NCBI GenBank assembly: GCA_030600865.1
Contig: JAUVUS010000038.1
Span: forward strand, 1-10,913
DNA length: 10,913 nt
From: Bacteroidales bacterium
GTDB lineage: Bacteria; Bacteroidota; Bacteroidia; Bacteroidales; UBA12077
Reading direction: 5' to 3'
The notes under the pieces were generated by a model, which saw nothing but the letters and a program-made list of their open reading frames with translations, did not search any database and had not been told where the DNA came from. Positions 1 through 6,361 of this stretch are shown here, one piece after another (position 1 is the first letter of the stretch; every line of letters starts with the position of its first letter). The position numbers were made by a program, and so were the translations under genes.

Positions 1-1659
1 GGTATAATACTTCTTATCTGCATTATTCAAATAATTCACCCTATAGTAGTACTTTCCGGTATCTTGCATTCCATCAAGTTTCTTGCTTATCTTATTATAA
101 AGACTATTGCAATCATCACCTGTTTTTATTTTTCCATCATCCGGCAAAATAAAGTTTTGTGTCTGTACAATAGTATCAAAAGATGATTTTTTTGCTATTT
201 CGATAGAAAACTTACCTGAAGCCGTGGAGTATGAATTGTATCCATGAAAAGATTCGTTACTTAACACTGCATTGTTCGCAAAATTTAAATTCTCTGGCCG
301 TGGTATTTGGAAAGAGCAATCAAATTTATTTTTCACAACAATTAGACTATCATTTGACGGGTATGTTGTTTTCTTCAATTTTTTAAACCCAATTACAAAT
401 GATGTTTCAGGTGATATAACTGTTTCTTTTGAACCATCTGTTTTAGTAAATTCAGCTTCTACTGTCCAATTATATATAACACCCTTCTCCAAAAATGGCA
501 TCCATATTGGAAAAGCTTGGTTATTATCTAGATTACTAATTATTAAACTTGCTTCATCATCATTACTTAACTGCTGACTAGCCTTTGCCCCACCTGCAAA
601 AGTTAAGGTGCAAGTATTGGTATATTCTTTATTTTCGCCATCCTTTTTAAGCGTTAAAGTAAAGTCTACAGAACTTACATCATCTGAATATGGAGCGAAC
701 TGACTAACCAGATGTGGCATATCCCAAGGTATGGTATCATTATCCTTAGGATAAATATTAGATAAGGTTATTGTAGGTACAGTTTCCTTTTCGATTCTGA
801 AAGTTGCCAGCTCGCTTCTCCCCTGATTACTGCTTGCCGGTTTTCCGTCCATGTCAAAAGCCTGCACTATCCATACATATCTTTCTATGGCTTTAAAATA
901 ATCAAAAGGCATATCTGATGGCAGGTATATATACGATGAAGTTAGTATATCGGTTTTTTCCAGCAATACCGGATTTCTGTCAATTGCTGTTCTAGGTGAT
1001 TGACCTTCATAAACAGGGCATATTTTCAATTTATATTTTATCTGATTTCCACTGGTAGAATAATTAGTAACCGGAGTCCAAATAAAATTTGGAAAGGGAT
1101 TGCTTAATATATAATCATCGGTAGGAGATATTATTATTGGAGGTTCAGGAATTAAAACAGTAAAGTTCGTACAATATTCTTCGCCGGAAGTTATGTTTTT
1201 ACCATATTGATCATATACGCTTATGCATATCTCATAAAATCCTTCAGGAATAGTATTAGGCATTATAAGAGCAGACATAACATTACTGCTATACGATGTT
1301 GACATAACATCCTTGTTATACGATATTGAATTAACATCAATAATTTGTGAACCGTTTAAAATTATTATCTGGGGCATAGGTGGTATATTAAACCGTGAAG
1401 CAGACCTGCTGTTATATTTACTCTCGGCAATAATAATACCTTCCTCATTGCTTATTCTAAATCCAAAAGTAGCATTTGGATATTCAGTCGTTGTTTGATT
1501 ATTAACAATAAGCTGAATTATAGTAGGATCCTTATACCATTCATAAATTTCAGAAGGCGTTGGAGTACGTATAATCAACTTTAAATCAACTTGCGAAAAA
1601 ACAGGAGTTATTATAAGTATATTAATAATAAGCGCTAGAACCAGTGATATTTTTTTCAT
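1..1659 (-). CDS. Large secreted protein with TANFOR/Fn3-like N-terminal region, partial (C-terminus beyond window)
   Basis: Reading the minus strand from the ATG at 1659-1657, all 553 codons to the left edge are open; I checked every triplet for tta, cta and tca. The protein starts MKKISLVLALIINILIITP and has a signal peptide with likely cleavage near VFS|Q (about residue 22), so it is exported. About residues 23-170 look like a beta-sandwich ending in a 'IPEGFYEICISVYD' segment. Residues ~173-290 resemble an Fn3-like domain: 'PPIIISP', 'FIWTPV', 'YEGQSP', 'YVWIVQAFD', 'NQGRSE'. From recollection, this order (LPEG-Y-IC, PP-I-SP, F-WTP, GQSP, W-VQA-D, GRSE) matches the N-terminal part of large Bacteroidota surface proteins annotated with TANFOR domains. 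That name is recollection, not a search. Residues 290-553 continue as extracellular-type sequence with few cysteines. The gene is last in the minus-strand block, 126 nt after the small lipoprotein gene. Function is unknown; a surface or gliding/secretion-related role is possible. Confidence 0.88.
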   Translation of the reverse strand, partial: MKKISLVLALIINILIITPVFSQVDLKLIIRTPTPSEIYEWYKDPTIIQLIVNNQTTTEYPNATFGFRISNEEGIIIAESKYNSRSASRFNIPPMPQIIILNGSQIIDVNSISYNKDVMSTSYSSNVMSALIMPNTIPEGFYEICISVYDQYGKNITSGEEYCTNFTVLIPEPPIIISPTDDYILSNPFPNFIWTPVTNYSTSGNQIKYKLKICPVYEGQSPRTAIDRNPVLLEKTDILTSSYIYLPSDMPFDYFKAIERYVWIVQAFDMDGKPASSNQGRSELATFRIEKETVPTITLSNIYPKDNDTIPWDMPHLVSQFAPYSDDVSSVDFTLTLKKDGENKEYTNTCTLTFAGGAKASQQLSNDDEASLIISNLDNNQAFPIWMPFLEKGVIYNWTVEAEFTKTDGSKETVISPETSFVIGFKKLKKTTYPSNDSLIVVKNKFDCSFQIPRPENLNFANNAVLSNESFHGYNSYSTASGKFSIEIAKKSSFDTIVQTQNFILPDDGKIKTGDDCNSLYNKISKKLDGMQDTGKYYYRVNYLNNADKKYYT

Positions 1660-1785
1660 GAGACTTGTAGATTATGATTTACTTAATAAGCAAGTTTTTA
1701 AATGAACAGAACTTTAATATGTTAAATATTAATAATTTATATCATATGTTGTTTTAATTTTTCACTCACATCCTCATACCAATTC

Positions 1786-2184
1786 TTACTCAATTCCCAA
1801 CTCTTTGAGTTTCTTTTCAGCATTTTCAGTAATCTCATCAAAACGTTTTTGATATTTTTCTTTTGATGCGCAATAGTATAGTTTACTGTTCCATTGAGTC
1901 ATCCAGTTCGAACCTTCCTGAGCTAATTTCATATATTCATTCAAAAGTGTAGCGTCTGTTGGGTTTTTCATGTATTTATCAATCATTTTTATATAATCAT
2001 CCATCCACTTTTCATACTGATCGATAAACTCATCGCAATCTTTTGCTTCTCCAATTTCATTCGAATCCATTAACTCCTCTGATGATTCTGTAGAAATGTT
2101 GTCAGATTTATCTTTTGACTGGTTATTACCGCAAGATGTAAATAAAAGACTTGCAAAAAATATTATTGATATTAAAGTTTTCAT
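1786..2184 (-). CDS. Small acidic lipoprotein, helical, function unknown
   Basis: 132 residues. The N-terminus MKTLISIIFFASLLFTSC is an SPII signal with lipobox FTSC, so Cys18 should be lipidated and the protein anchored in the outer or inner membrane. Residues 19-48 are a polar Ser/Glu/Asp-rich linker. Residues 49-132 are charged and predicted helical, with 'DCDEFIDQYEKWMDDYIKM' followed by 'NPTDATLLNEYMKLAQE' and a Lys/Glu-rich tail. Besides the lipobox it has two cysteines (50 and 105). The D-C-[DE]-F-[IL]-D-x-Y-E pattern resembles small uncharacterised Bacteroidota lipoproteins (possibly DUF6591-like, from memory only). The start is chosen because the lipobox follows it directly. It lies 127 nt downstream of the beta-helix lipoprotein, with a REP-like element between, and 126 nt upstream of the large secreted-protein gene. 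No enzymatic motif is visible. Confidence 0.8.
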   Translation of the reverse strand: MKTLISIIFFASLLFTSCGNNQSKDKSDNISTESSEELMDSNEIGEAKDCDEFIDQYEKWMDDYIKMIDKYMKNPTDATLLNEYMKLAQEGSNWMTQWNSKLYYCASKEKYQKRFDEITENAEKKLKELGIE

Positions 2185-2200
2185 AATAGTTTAATTTTAA

Positions 2201-2287
2201 CACTTCGACAGGCTCAGTGTGACTCCATTTAATTCTGAAGTAAGTCATATTGAGCCTGCCTGCTGCAGGCAGGCTTGTCGAAATGTG
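2201..2287. repeat. REP-like palindromic intergenic element with nested perfect hairpin
   Basis: The left arm (2201-2223, CACTTCGACAGG...GTGTGAC) is an imperfect inverted copy of the right arm (2244-2287, GTCATATTGAGCCTG...TTGTCGAAATGTG). The right arm is interrupted by an insert that makes a perfect secondary palindrome at 2253-2275: 11-bp arms AGCCTGCCTGC / GCAGGCAGGCT around a single T. The core CTTCGACAGGCTCAGTGTGAC-type sequence is, from memory, a widely dispersed intergenic repeat of Bacteroidota genomes. It is much more GC-rich than its surroundings. It lies 24 nt past the stop of the beta-helix lipoprotein gene and 17 nt before the small lipoprotein start, so it could end or protect the upstream transcript. 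No flanking transposase is present. Confidence 0.85.
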
Positions 2288-2311
2288 ATTATTTTTTTAA
2301 CGATATCTATC

Positions 2312-3391
2312 TTAAAAATCATTCTTAGAGAATAAAATATTGCTCCATGTATAAAAATAGTCTGTAGTTCTATTATTGTAAATACCTTTCCATTCTGTTG
2401 CTGAAGGTGTAGTAGCTACACCATCTCCATTTGTATCACCTTTGTGTGTATCATCTTTGTATGAAGTAAAATAAACTCCTGTACCATTGTAATTAATTAG
2501 TTCAGCTCCAACTTGAATATCCAGCATAGCATCTGTCAAAAATTTTAAAACAACATTATCGCCAAGAGTTAGAGAATAAGTATCCCAAATTTCAAAACCA
2601 TCATACTGAATTACATAAGCTACTTCTGTTTCTTCCCAAGTGGGACTATGTGAGATAATATCTTGCCCGTGAACAAATATTCCATTATAGGTATTTGTTT
2701 GTGTAGCATCATCAGGATTACTGAAAATATTAGAATTATCGATACTTAAATGCCCGTTTATACTTAAAGGAACTGTATTATTATAAAAAGTGTTGTACTT
2801 AATAATTGTTGTTGGATCTGCACCCTGAGCAGCTAAAGCTCCATAATAGACCCCACCACTTACTCTTGTGCTGTTATTTGCAAAGATGCAATATTCAACT
2901 TTTGAATAGTTCTCTCCTAATTCTAAAACGCCTGAGTAATTATCATAACCACCATATGTAAATACACAATACTTAAATTGAGAACCATTCTGGCTACCTA
3001 AATCAACAATGTTCCAGTCACCTGAATTTGGAGTAGTGCTAATCAAATCTTCATTTGTGTCACCTCCGATATCATCTTTAATTGATGTAAATACTATAAC
3101 TGCATTTTGTAATCCTGTAGCATTAATTGTTCCATTACTCCAGACTTGCAGTCCGGCATCCGGATGGAACTTTATAATGGTACCGGCTTGTATGGTTAGG
3201 GCAGCATCAATTTTTATCGTATTGGGTATTACGTAAATAGAATCGGAATACCAAATAGCCGGTTCGAAAATATTGTAATCAACAATTACAACATTAGAAT
3301 TTGGGAGCTCCGGTTTAGGATCATCTTCTGAACATGATGCAAACCCGATAACTAAAATAAAACACAGATAAAAAAAATAATTCGTTTTCAT
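2312..3391 (-). CDS. Beta-helix-like lipoprotein with duplicated domain
   Basis: 359 residues. MKTNYFFYLCFILVIGFASC is an SPII signal (lipobox FASC, Cys20), followed by a 'SEDDPKPELP' linker, so the protein is probably surface- or periplasm-facing and membrane-anchored. The body looks like a right-handed parallel beta-helix. There are hydrophobic/Asn turns, and two copies of one unit: about residues 46-128 (PNTIKIDAALTIQAGTIIKF ... FTSIKDD-GGDTN) and about 258-337 (TYSLTLGDNVVLKF ... FTSYKDD-KGDTNGDG). The DTNxD stretches (111-115 and 319-324) are Asp/Asn-rich loops that could bind calcium. Similar FTS-KDD--GDTN-D repeats occur in uncharacterised Bacteroidota beta-helix proteins (recollection). 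No catalytic site of a pectate lyase or similar enzyme is apparent, so adhesion or glycan binding is only a guess. After the first unit the chain runs ~130 residues further, whereas the second unit ends after ~22, so the C-terminus may be shortened. A REP-like element starts 24 nt beyond the stop. Confidence 0.85.
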   Translation of the reverse strand: MKTNYFFYLCFILVIGFASCSEDDPKPELPNSNVVIVDYNIFEPAIWYSDSIYVIPNTIKIDAALTIQAGTIIKFHPDAGLQVWSNGTINATGLQNAVIVFTSIKDDIGGDTNEDLISTTPNSGDWNIVDLGSQNGSQFKYCVFTYGGYDNYSGVLELGENYSKVEYCIFANNSTRVSGGVYYGALAAQGADPTTIIKYNTFYNNTVPLSINGHLSIDNSNIFSNPDDATQTNTYNGIFVHGQDIISHSPTWEETEVAYVIQYDGFEIWDTYSLTLGDNVVLKFLTDAMLDIQVGAELINYNGTGVYFTSYKDDTHKGDTNGDGVATTPSATEWKGIYNNRTTDYFYTWSNILFSKNDF

Positions 3392-3458
3392 AATAATTAA
3401 GATTTAGTTTATATTGTTTATTCTGCACACAAAACTTTTAATATAACTTAAGACGGAC

Positions 3459-3488
3459 AGGAGATGTTAATTCAGATTCGGATCTCCT
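3459..3488. repeat. Short inverted repeat AGGAGAT...ATCTCCT
   Basis: Seven-base perfect arms (3459-3465 and 3482-3488) are separated by 16 nt, 68-97 nt upstream of the beta-helix lipoprotein start. The element could be a 5'-leader hairpin or an operator. It overlaps the edge of a degenerate ACGGACA sequence (3453-3459) related to the heptamers at 3546-3585. Function is not established. Confidence 0.45.
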
Positions 3489-3545
3489 AGAAAATATTTG
3501 TTATTGTAAATATATGGGTTAGAGTCTAATTTGAAGAAAAAATAG

Positions 3546-3585
3546 CCGGACAATAACCGGACAGCTTAAGCATAAAACCCGGACA
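3546..3585. promoter_or_regulatory. Three helically phased CCGGACA heptamers (candidate operator)
   Basis: Exact CCGGACA copies start at 3546, 3557 and 3579, offsets of 11 and 22 bp, so they sit on about the same face of the helix. On the minus strand they read TGTCCGG. They lie 155-194 nt upstream of the beta-helix lipoprotein start, and a degenerate copy (ACGGACA) is at 3453. Phased short direct repeats upstream of a gene are typical of a binding site for a multimeric regulator. The TPR-HTH protein encoded immediately upstream is an obvious but untested candidate binder. Confidence 0.45.
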
Positions 3586-3656
3586 TAATAATGCAGATGA
3601 CCAGTGTAACTATGGTTAGATTACCTGAAGTATTTATGAGATGTATAGATTAACCC

Positions 3657-3675
3657 GAAAAATTCATAATTTTTC
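3657..3675. repeat. AT-rich hairpin GAAAAATT-CAT-AATTTTTC
   Basis: Perfect 8-bp arms (3657-3664 and 3668-3675) with a 3-nt loop lie 3 nt from the larger inverted repeat at 3679-3744. In RNA it would be weak, because six of its eight pairs are A-U. Confidence 0.4.
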
Positions 3676-3678
3676 TGA

Positions 3679-3744
3679 CGATTAAGTAATACCAACAAAT
3701 TTGAGATTTATAACAACCCCAAATTTGTTGGTATTACTAAATCG
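3679..3744. repeat. 25-bp inverted repeat with 16-nt spacer
   Basis: The core arm AGTAATACCAACAAATTTG (3685-3703) is repeated exactly inverted at 3720-3738. After a single mismatch (A3684/A3739), pairing resumes with CGATT (3679-3683) and AATCG (3740-3744), giving 24 of 25 paired bases. The spacer at 3704-3719 carries ACCC. It sits 77 nt beyond the stop of the regulator gene. There is no U-tract on either side, so it is not a textbook terminator. A factor-dependent terminator, an RNA-processing hairpin, or the relic of a small palindromic mobile element are alternatives. Confidence 0.75.
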
Positions 3745-3780
3745 GGGTTTCCTGTATTGCCAACCCACATTCCATTACAC

Positions 3781-3812
3781 ATTCATACAATTCACTTCGT
3801 TTTTGTATGAAT
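3781..3812 (-). terminator. Hairpin just past the TPR-HTH stop, possible terminator or 3'-end stabiliser
   Basis: Perfect 10-bp arms ATTCATACAA (3781-3790) and TTGTATGAAT (3803-3812) enclose a 12-nt loop. The hairpin begins 8 nt after the regulator's TAA on the minus strand. The position fits a transcript end, but no T-run follows on that strand (the next bases read GTGTAATGG), so intrinsic termination is doubtful. Confidence 0.4.
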
Positions 3813-3820
3813 AATACGGG

Positions 3821-5842
3821 TTAAATGGATAGTAAATAATCAAACAATTTATTATCCGTTGATAAAGAAAATTTCTTTTTCAATCTATATTTTGCTTTTT
3901 GCACAGCATCACCGGATATAAATAGAAGTAAAGCAATTTCTTTATTACTCAAATTCATTAACAGGTATGCACACAATCGTAATTCATTGGTAGTAATATT
4001 CTGATGTTTTGTTTTTAGATTTTTAAAAAATTTGGGGTGAACCGTTTCGAAATGTAAACTAAAGTTTTCCCAATCAGACTCAGGATTCATTTGACACTCA
4101 ATATCTTTTTGTAATTTATTCAGGGCAGCTTTTGTATCGCTTTTCTGAGGTTTAAGTTTTTCAATACTATCAAGAAATTTTCGCATGCTTTCTCCCTTCT
4201 TAATAGCATAAGCTGCAGCTGTTGCTAATTCTCGGTTTTTATGATCAATCTCGTTTTGCATTGCCATTTTTTCGTTCTGTCTGGCAAATTCATTTGTAGC
4301 TAATTTGTCTTTAAGTAGCTCTTTCTCAGATTCATTTTGCTTGTTTTCAGCTAGCAATCGTTCATTCTGCAGAACCTTCAGTTCAAGCTGCATACCAAAC
4401 ATATCTTCCTTCTGATTGTGAATTATTCTATTCTTTTTCATCGCCTGCACCTTCTGAAATATCAAAATGAAAAGCACTAGAGCCACTATGCCAAGCAAAA
4501 TAATCACAATATTTTTACTGTTTTGAATTCTCTTATTTAATTTGGCATTATACTGTAGTTTTTCAATGGTACTCTTATTTTTTTCAATATCGTAAAGTAT
4601 GGTAAGATCGACGAGATACTGTTGGTTCTTTTCATTTACAATACTATCGTTATATATATTTGCTTTTTTAAAATATTGCAATGCTTCCGGATAATTGCCT
4701 CTATTTTGCTCTAAGTCTGATAACAGTTCATACCCTTGCATAATAGCCGCTTTGTTGCCAATTCTTTTCGATATGGCCATTGCTTTTCTGATATAGGAAT
4801 TTGCGCTATCAATATTATGGTTTACTAGATGATACCACCCTAAATTAATATTTGAATTTACGATATACGTACTATCTCCAGATTTTTCAGCCATTTTCAG
4901 GGCTGGAATAAATAACTTATAAGCATCTTCAGGTTTATTTTGAAACATAGATATTTTTCCTAAACTATTATAGCAAATAGCTTTTCCAAAAATGGAATTC
5001 ATTCGTTTGTTATATTCTAAGGATTTTTTATGATAAAATATAGCTGAATCATACTGCCCCAAATATCCAAAAGATCTACCTATGTTATGGTTATTAATTG
5101 CCATCCCAAGCAAACTTTCAAGCTTTTTTTCGTATTCCAGCGATTGCTTATAGTAAGTTATAGCTAATTCATACTGTCCTAATAAACGGTAAAGTCCACC
5201 TATTCCCTCGTTTGAGATAGCAATATTTTTAAGCATATAGTCTGCATTATCATGACTCTTTTCTGCAGTTTTAAGCGCTCGCGTGTAATATTCCAGCGCA
5301 GTTTTAACAGCCGATTTGCGACGGTATACAACTCCCATCATATTCAATGATAAAACCTCTAAGTAATCATCATTTACAATTAAAGCTGCTTCGTAGGCCT
5401 GTTTGTGATATTGTATAGCCATGAAATAATCGCTGCAATTAAGCTTATTTTTTCCAAGCATATTAAACGCATACGCTAAGGCTTCAAAATTATTATTACG
5501 TTCGCTCAGTTCTTTAAACTTCCATAAGCGATTAGTATCTCTTATAATTTCTTTTAGAAAATTATCCGGATCATATATGTTAAGTGTTTTATCTGCCACC
5601 CTAGCATTTAAAGTATCTACCCATACTGAGTTATTTAAGTCAAAAGATTCTTCGAGTAATTCATGTGATTGTTCCTGATTCAGTGAATCCTTAGAATAAT
5701 TTTGTCCTAAATCATGAAGAGAATCAGCTAAATTATTTATACTGTCAGCTTTGGAAGTCTTTTGTAAATTGTTTTTACTGTTATTATCTATGTTACAACA
5801 AGAAAGGAACAATAATGTGATGAGAAGAAAATTTCTTAACAT
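3821..5842 (-). CDS. Membrane-spanning TPR regulator with C-terminal LuxR-type HTH
   Basis: 673 residues. The N-terminus MLRNFLLITLLFLSCC is an export signal with a possible lipobox (FLSC, Cys15). Residues ~115-400 are tandem TPR motifs, with repeated LG-Y--A--YY-KSLEYEKK-type units (e.g. 'LGQYELAITYYKQSLEYEK' near 221 and 'LGQYDSAIFYHKKSLEY' near 261). A single strong transmembrane segment lies at ~444-463 (NIVIILLGIVALVLFILIF). Residues ~465-560 are a charged coiled coil ending in 'NRELATAAAYAIKKGE'. The C-terminal ~75 residues contain 'NITTNELRLCAYLLMNLSNK', then EIA and 'SGDAVQKAKYRLKKK', a LuxR/GerE-like helix-turn-helix (~616-660). This architecture is common in Bacteroidota one-component regulators. 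The TPR region should face the periplasm and the HTH the cytoplasm, sensing an envelope or protein signal. The ligand and targets are unknown. It is the most upstream gene of the minus-strand block, 429 nt before the lipoprotein gene. A hairpin overlaps its start codon. Confidence 0.92.
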   Translation of the reverse strand: MLRNFLLITLLFLSCCNIDNNSKNNLQKTSKADSINNLADSLHDLGQNYSKDSLNQEQSHELLEESFDLNNSVWVDTLNARVADKTLNIYDPDNFLKEIIRDTNRLWKFKELSERNNNFEALAYAFNMLGKNKLNCSDYFMAIQYHKQAYEAALIVNDDYLEVLSLNMMGVVYRRKSAVKTALEYYTRALKTAEKSHDNADYMLKNIAISNEGIGGLYRLLGQYELAITYYKQSLEYEKKLESLLGMAINNHNIGRSFGYLGQYDSAIFYHKKSLEYNKRMNSIFGKAICYNSLGKISMFQNKPEDAYKLFIPALKMAEKSGDSTYIVNSNINLGWYHLVNHNIDSANSYIRKAMAISKRIGNKAAIMQGYELLSDLEQNRGNYPEALQYFKKANIYNDSIVNEKNQQYLVDLTILYDIEKNKSTIEKLQYNAKLNKRIQNSKNIVIILLGIVALVLFILIFQKVQAMKKNRIIHNQKEDMFGMQLELKVLQNERLLAENKQNESEKELLKDKLATNEFARQNEKMAMQNEIDHKNRELATAAAYAIKKGESMRKFLDSIEKLKPQKSDTKAALNKLQKDIECQMNPESDWENFSLHFETVHPKFFKNLKTKHQNITTNELRLCAYLLMNLSNKEIALLLFISGDAVQKAKYRLKKKFSLSTDNKLFDYLLSI

Positions 5843-5874
5843 TAGAGTATTTTAAAGATTTTTAAAACTCTAAT
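5841..5874 (-). promoter_or_regulatory. Hairpin overlapping the regulator start codon
   Basis: ATTAGAGT (5841-5848) and ACTCTAAT (5867-5874) form perfect 8-bp arms. A few more A-T pairs are possible inside across the A-rich spacer. In the minus-strand mRNA the downstream arm ends at the AU of the AUG (5842-5841), so the fold would hide the start site. This could be translational control or a dyad operator. The A/T-rich composition makes chance formation possible. Confidence 0.4.
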
Positions 5875-5883
5875 ATAATAAAT

Positions 5884-6015
5884 CTATTTAAACTTTTCTA
5901 AAAATTCTGCTTTTCGATTTACCGAAACATCAACTACAGAGCCATCGGACATTTCTACCATGCCACCTTTACCTTTTAGATATTTTGTAACGTATTGGAA
6001 GTTTATAAGGTGAGA
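5884..6015 (-). pseudogene. C-terminal remnant of a LytTR-type response regulator
   Basis: On the minus strand, 43 codons and a TAG stop (5884-5886) translate as SHLINFQYVTKYLKGKGG, then MVEMSDGS, then VVDVSVNRKAEFLEKFK. This matches the end of a LytTR DNA-binding domain: the S-x-L-[IV]-N, Y-[IV]-x-K-[YF], GG-[YM]-V-x-[ML]-[SE]-DG, V-S-[RN]-x-K-x-x-F-L pattern. Homology stops exactly at the serine where the family normally has a preceding [RK]-[VI]-H-[KR], and an in-frame stop (6016-6018) follows upstream. No start codon or receiver domain is present. It lies 41 nt upstream of the regulator's start. It is a decayed fragment or half of a chimeric join; it should not be translated as it stands. 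Confidence 0.8.
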
Positions 6016-6019
6016 TTAA

Positions 6020-6178
6020 TTAACTCCAAATAAAGTTGGAGCTTTTGAAGGTGCCGGATACAACCAATATGGTTTGCATCGTTCGCAATTAGATTGTATA
6101 ATGTTTTCGCACCATACAACTTTTTGTAAAGTTTGCCAATACAACATTAGCAATGTAATAGATCAATATTCGGAGTAA
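6020..6178 (+). pseudogene. C-terminal remnant of an M64-family (IgA-type) metallopeptidase
   Basis: Plus-strand codons from 6020 read LTPNKVGAFEGAGYNQYGLH, then RSQLDCIMFSHHTTFCKVCQ, then YNISNVIDQYSE and a TAA at 6176-6178. The VG-FEGAGY, [LIV]-[YH]-R-x-x-x-D-C-x-M and F-C-x-V-C-Q signatures are those of the C-terminal end of M64 peptidases, which are secreted zinc metalloproteases with a conserved Cys cluster. The catalytic HExxH region and signal peptide are absent. A stop at 6017-6019 lies in frame immediately upstream, so it cannot be a complete gene. It abuts the LytTR remnant head-to-head. This identification comes from motif memory and is strong but was not searched. Confidence 0.78.
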
Positions 6179-6195
6179 ATCTATTCACACTATCT

Positions 6196-6220
6196 AAGAA
6201 AAGCCACCAGCAACGGTGAC
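6196..6220 (-). terminator. Candidate weak intrinsic terminator, minus direction
   Basis: On the minus strand GTCACC (6220-6215), a 6-nt loop and GGTGGC (6208-6203) form a GC-rich 6-bp stem with one G-T wobble, followed by TTTTCTT (6202-6196). It is the only GC-rich stem in this AT-rich stretch, and lies 24 nt after the M64 remnant stop and 141 nt before the giant gene. It may have been the bidirectional end of the original M64 gene. The stem is short and the assignment tentative. Confidence 0.4.
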
Positions 6221-6361
6221 TCTAATATATTAATCCCTTTTCAAAAATTGTGTTATTTAACATATTTTTTTGAATGTAATTTTAAATAAGCTCTAATTAA
6301 TAATGTTAACTTTAAATTTAGAATATTAAATCCTAATTAGAATTTTAAATTAAAAAAAGTT

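Larger units (their letters stand above)
3392..3820. other. Structured intergenic gap, no gene seen
   Basis: This is 429 nt between the stop of the TPR-HTH regulator and the start of the beta-helix lipoprotein gene, both on the minus strand. I saw no credible coding remnant. It contains a short inverted repeat (3459-3488), three phased CCGGACA heptamers (3546-3585), a small AT hairpin (3657-3675), a 25-bp inverted repeat (3679-3744) and a 10-bp hairpin next to the regulator stop (3781-3812). I found no match to the Bacteroidota promoter element TAnnTTTG on the minus strand close to the lipoprotein start. Confidence 0.7.

Noticed and set aside
272..577. Plus-strand open frame of 101 codons
   Set aside because: It lies wholly antisense to the open secreted-protein frame at 1-1659, starts without a signal or recognisable domain, and its sequence is a shadow of the real gene. 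The same holds for the frame at 1313-1498.
1714..1732. AT-only hairpin TTAATAT-GTTAA-ATATTAA after the small lipoprotein gene
   Set aside because: Short A/T-only palindromes are expected in DNA this AT-rich, and no T-run follows. Not strong enough to call a terminator.
2201..2287. CRISPR-like or attachment-site interpretation of the palindrome
   Set aside because: There is only one unit, with no spacer array, no cas gene, and no integrase or tRNA nearby. A REP-like element explains it better.
3009..3236. Plus-strand frame antisense to the beta-helix lipoprotein
   Set aside because: It has no recognisable motif and is fully contained in a well-supported lipoprotein gene on the other strand.
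6244..6275. Possible promoter for the giant gene (TTG ... TATTTTTTTG, resembling TTG / TAnnTTTG)
   Set aside because: The -7-like element has two extra Ts and the spacing to the TTG is too short for the Bacteroidota consensus. No confident promoter can be called.
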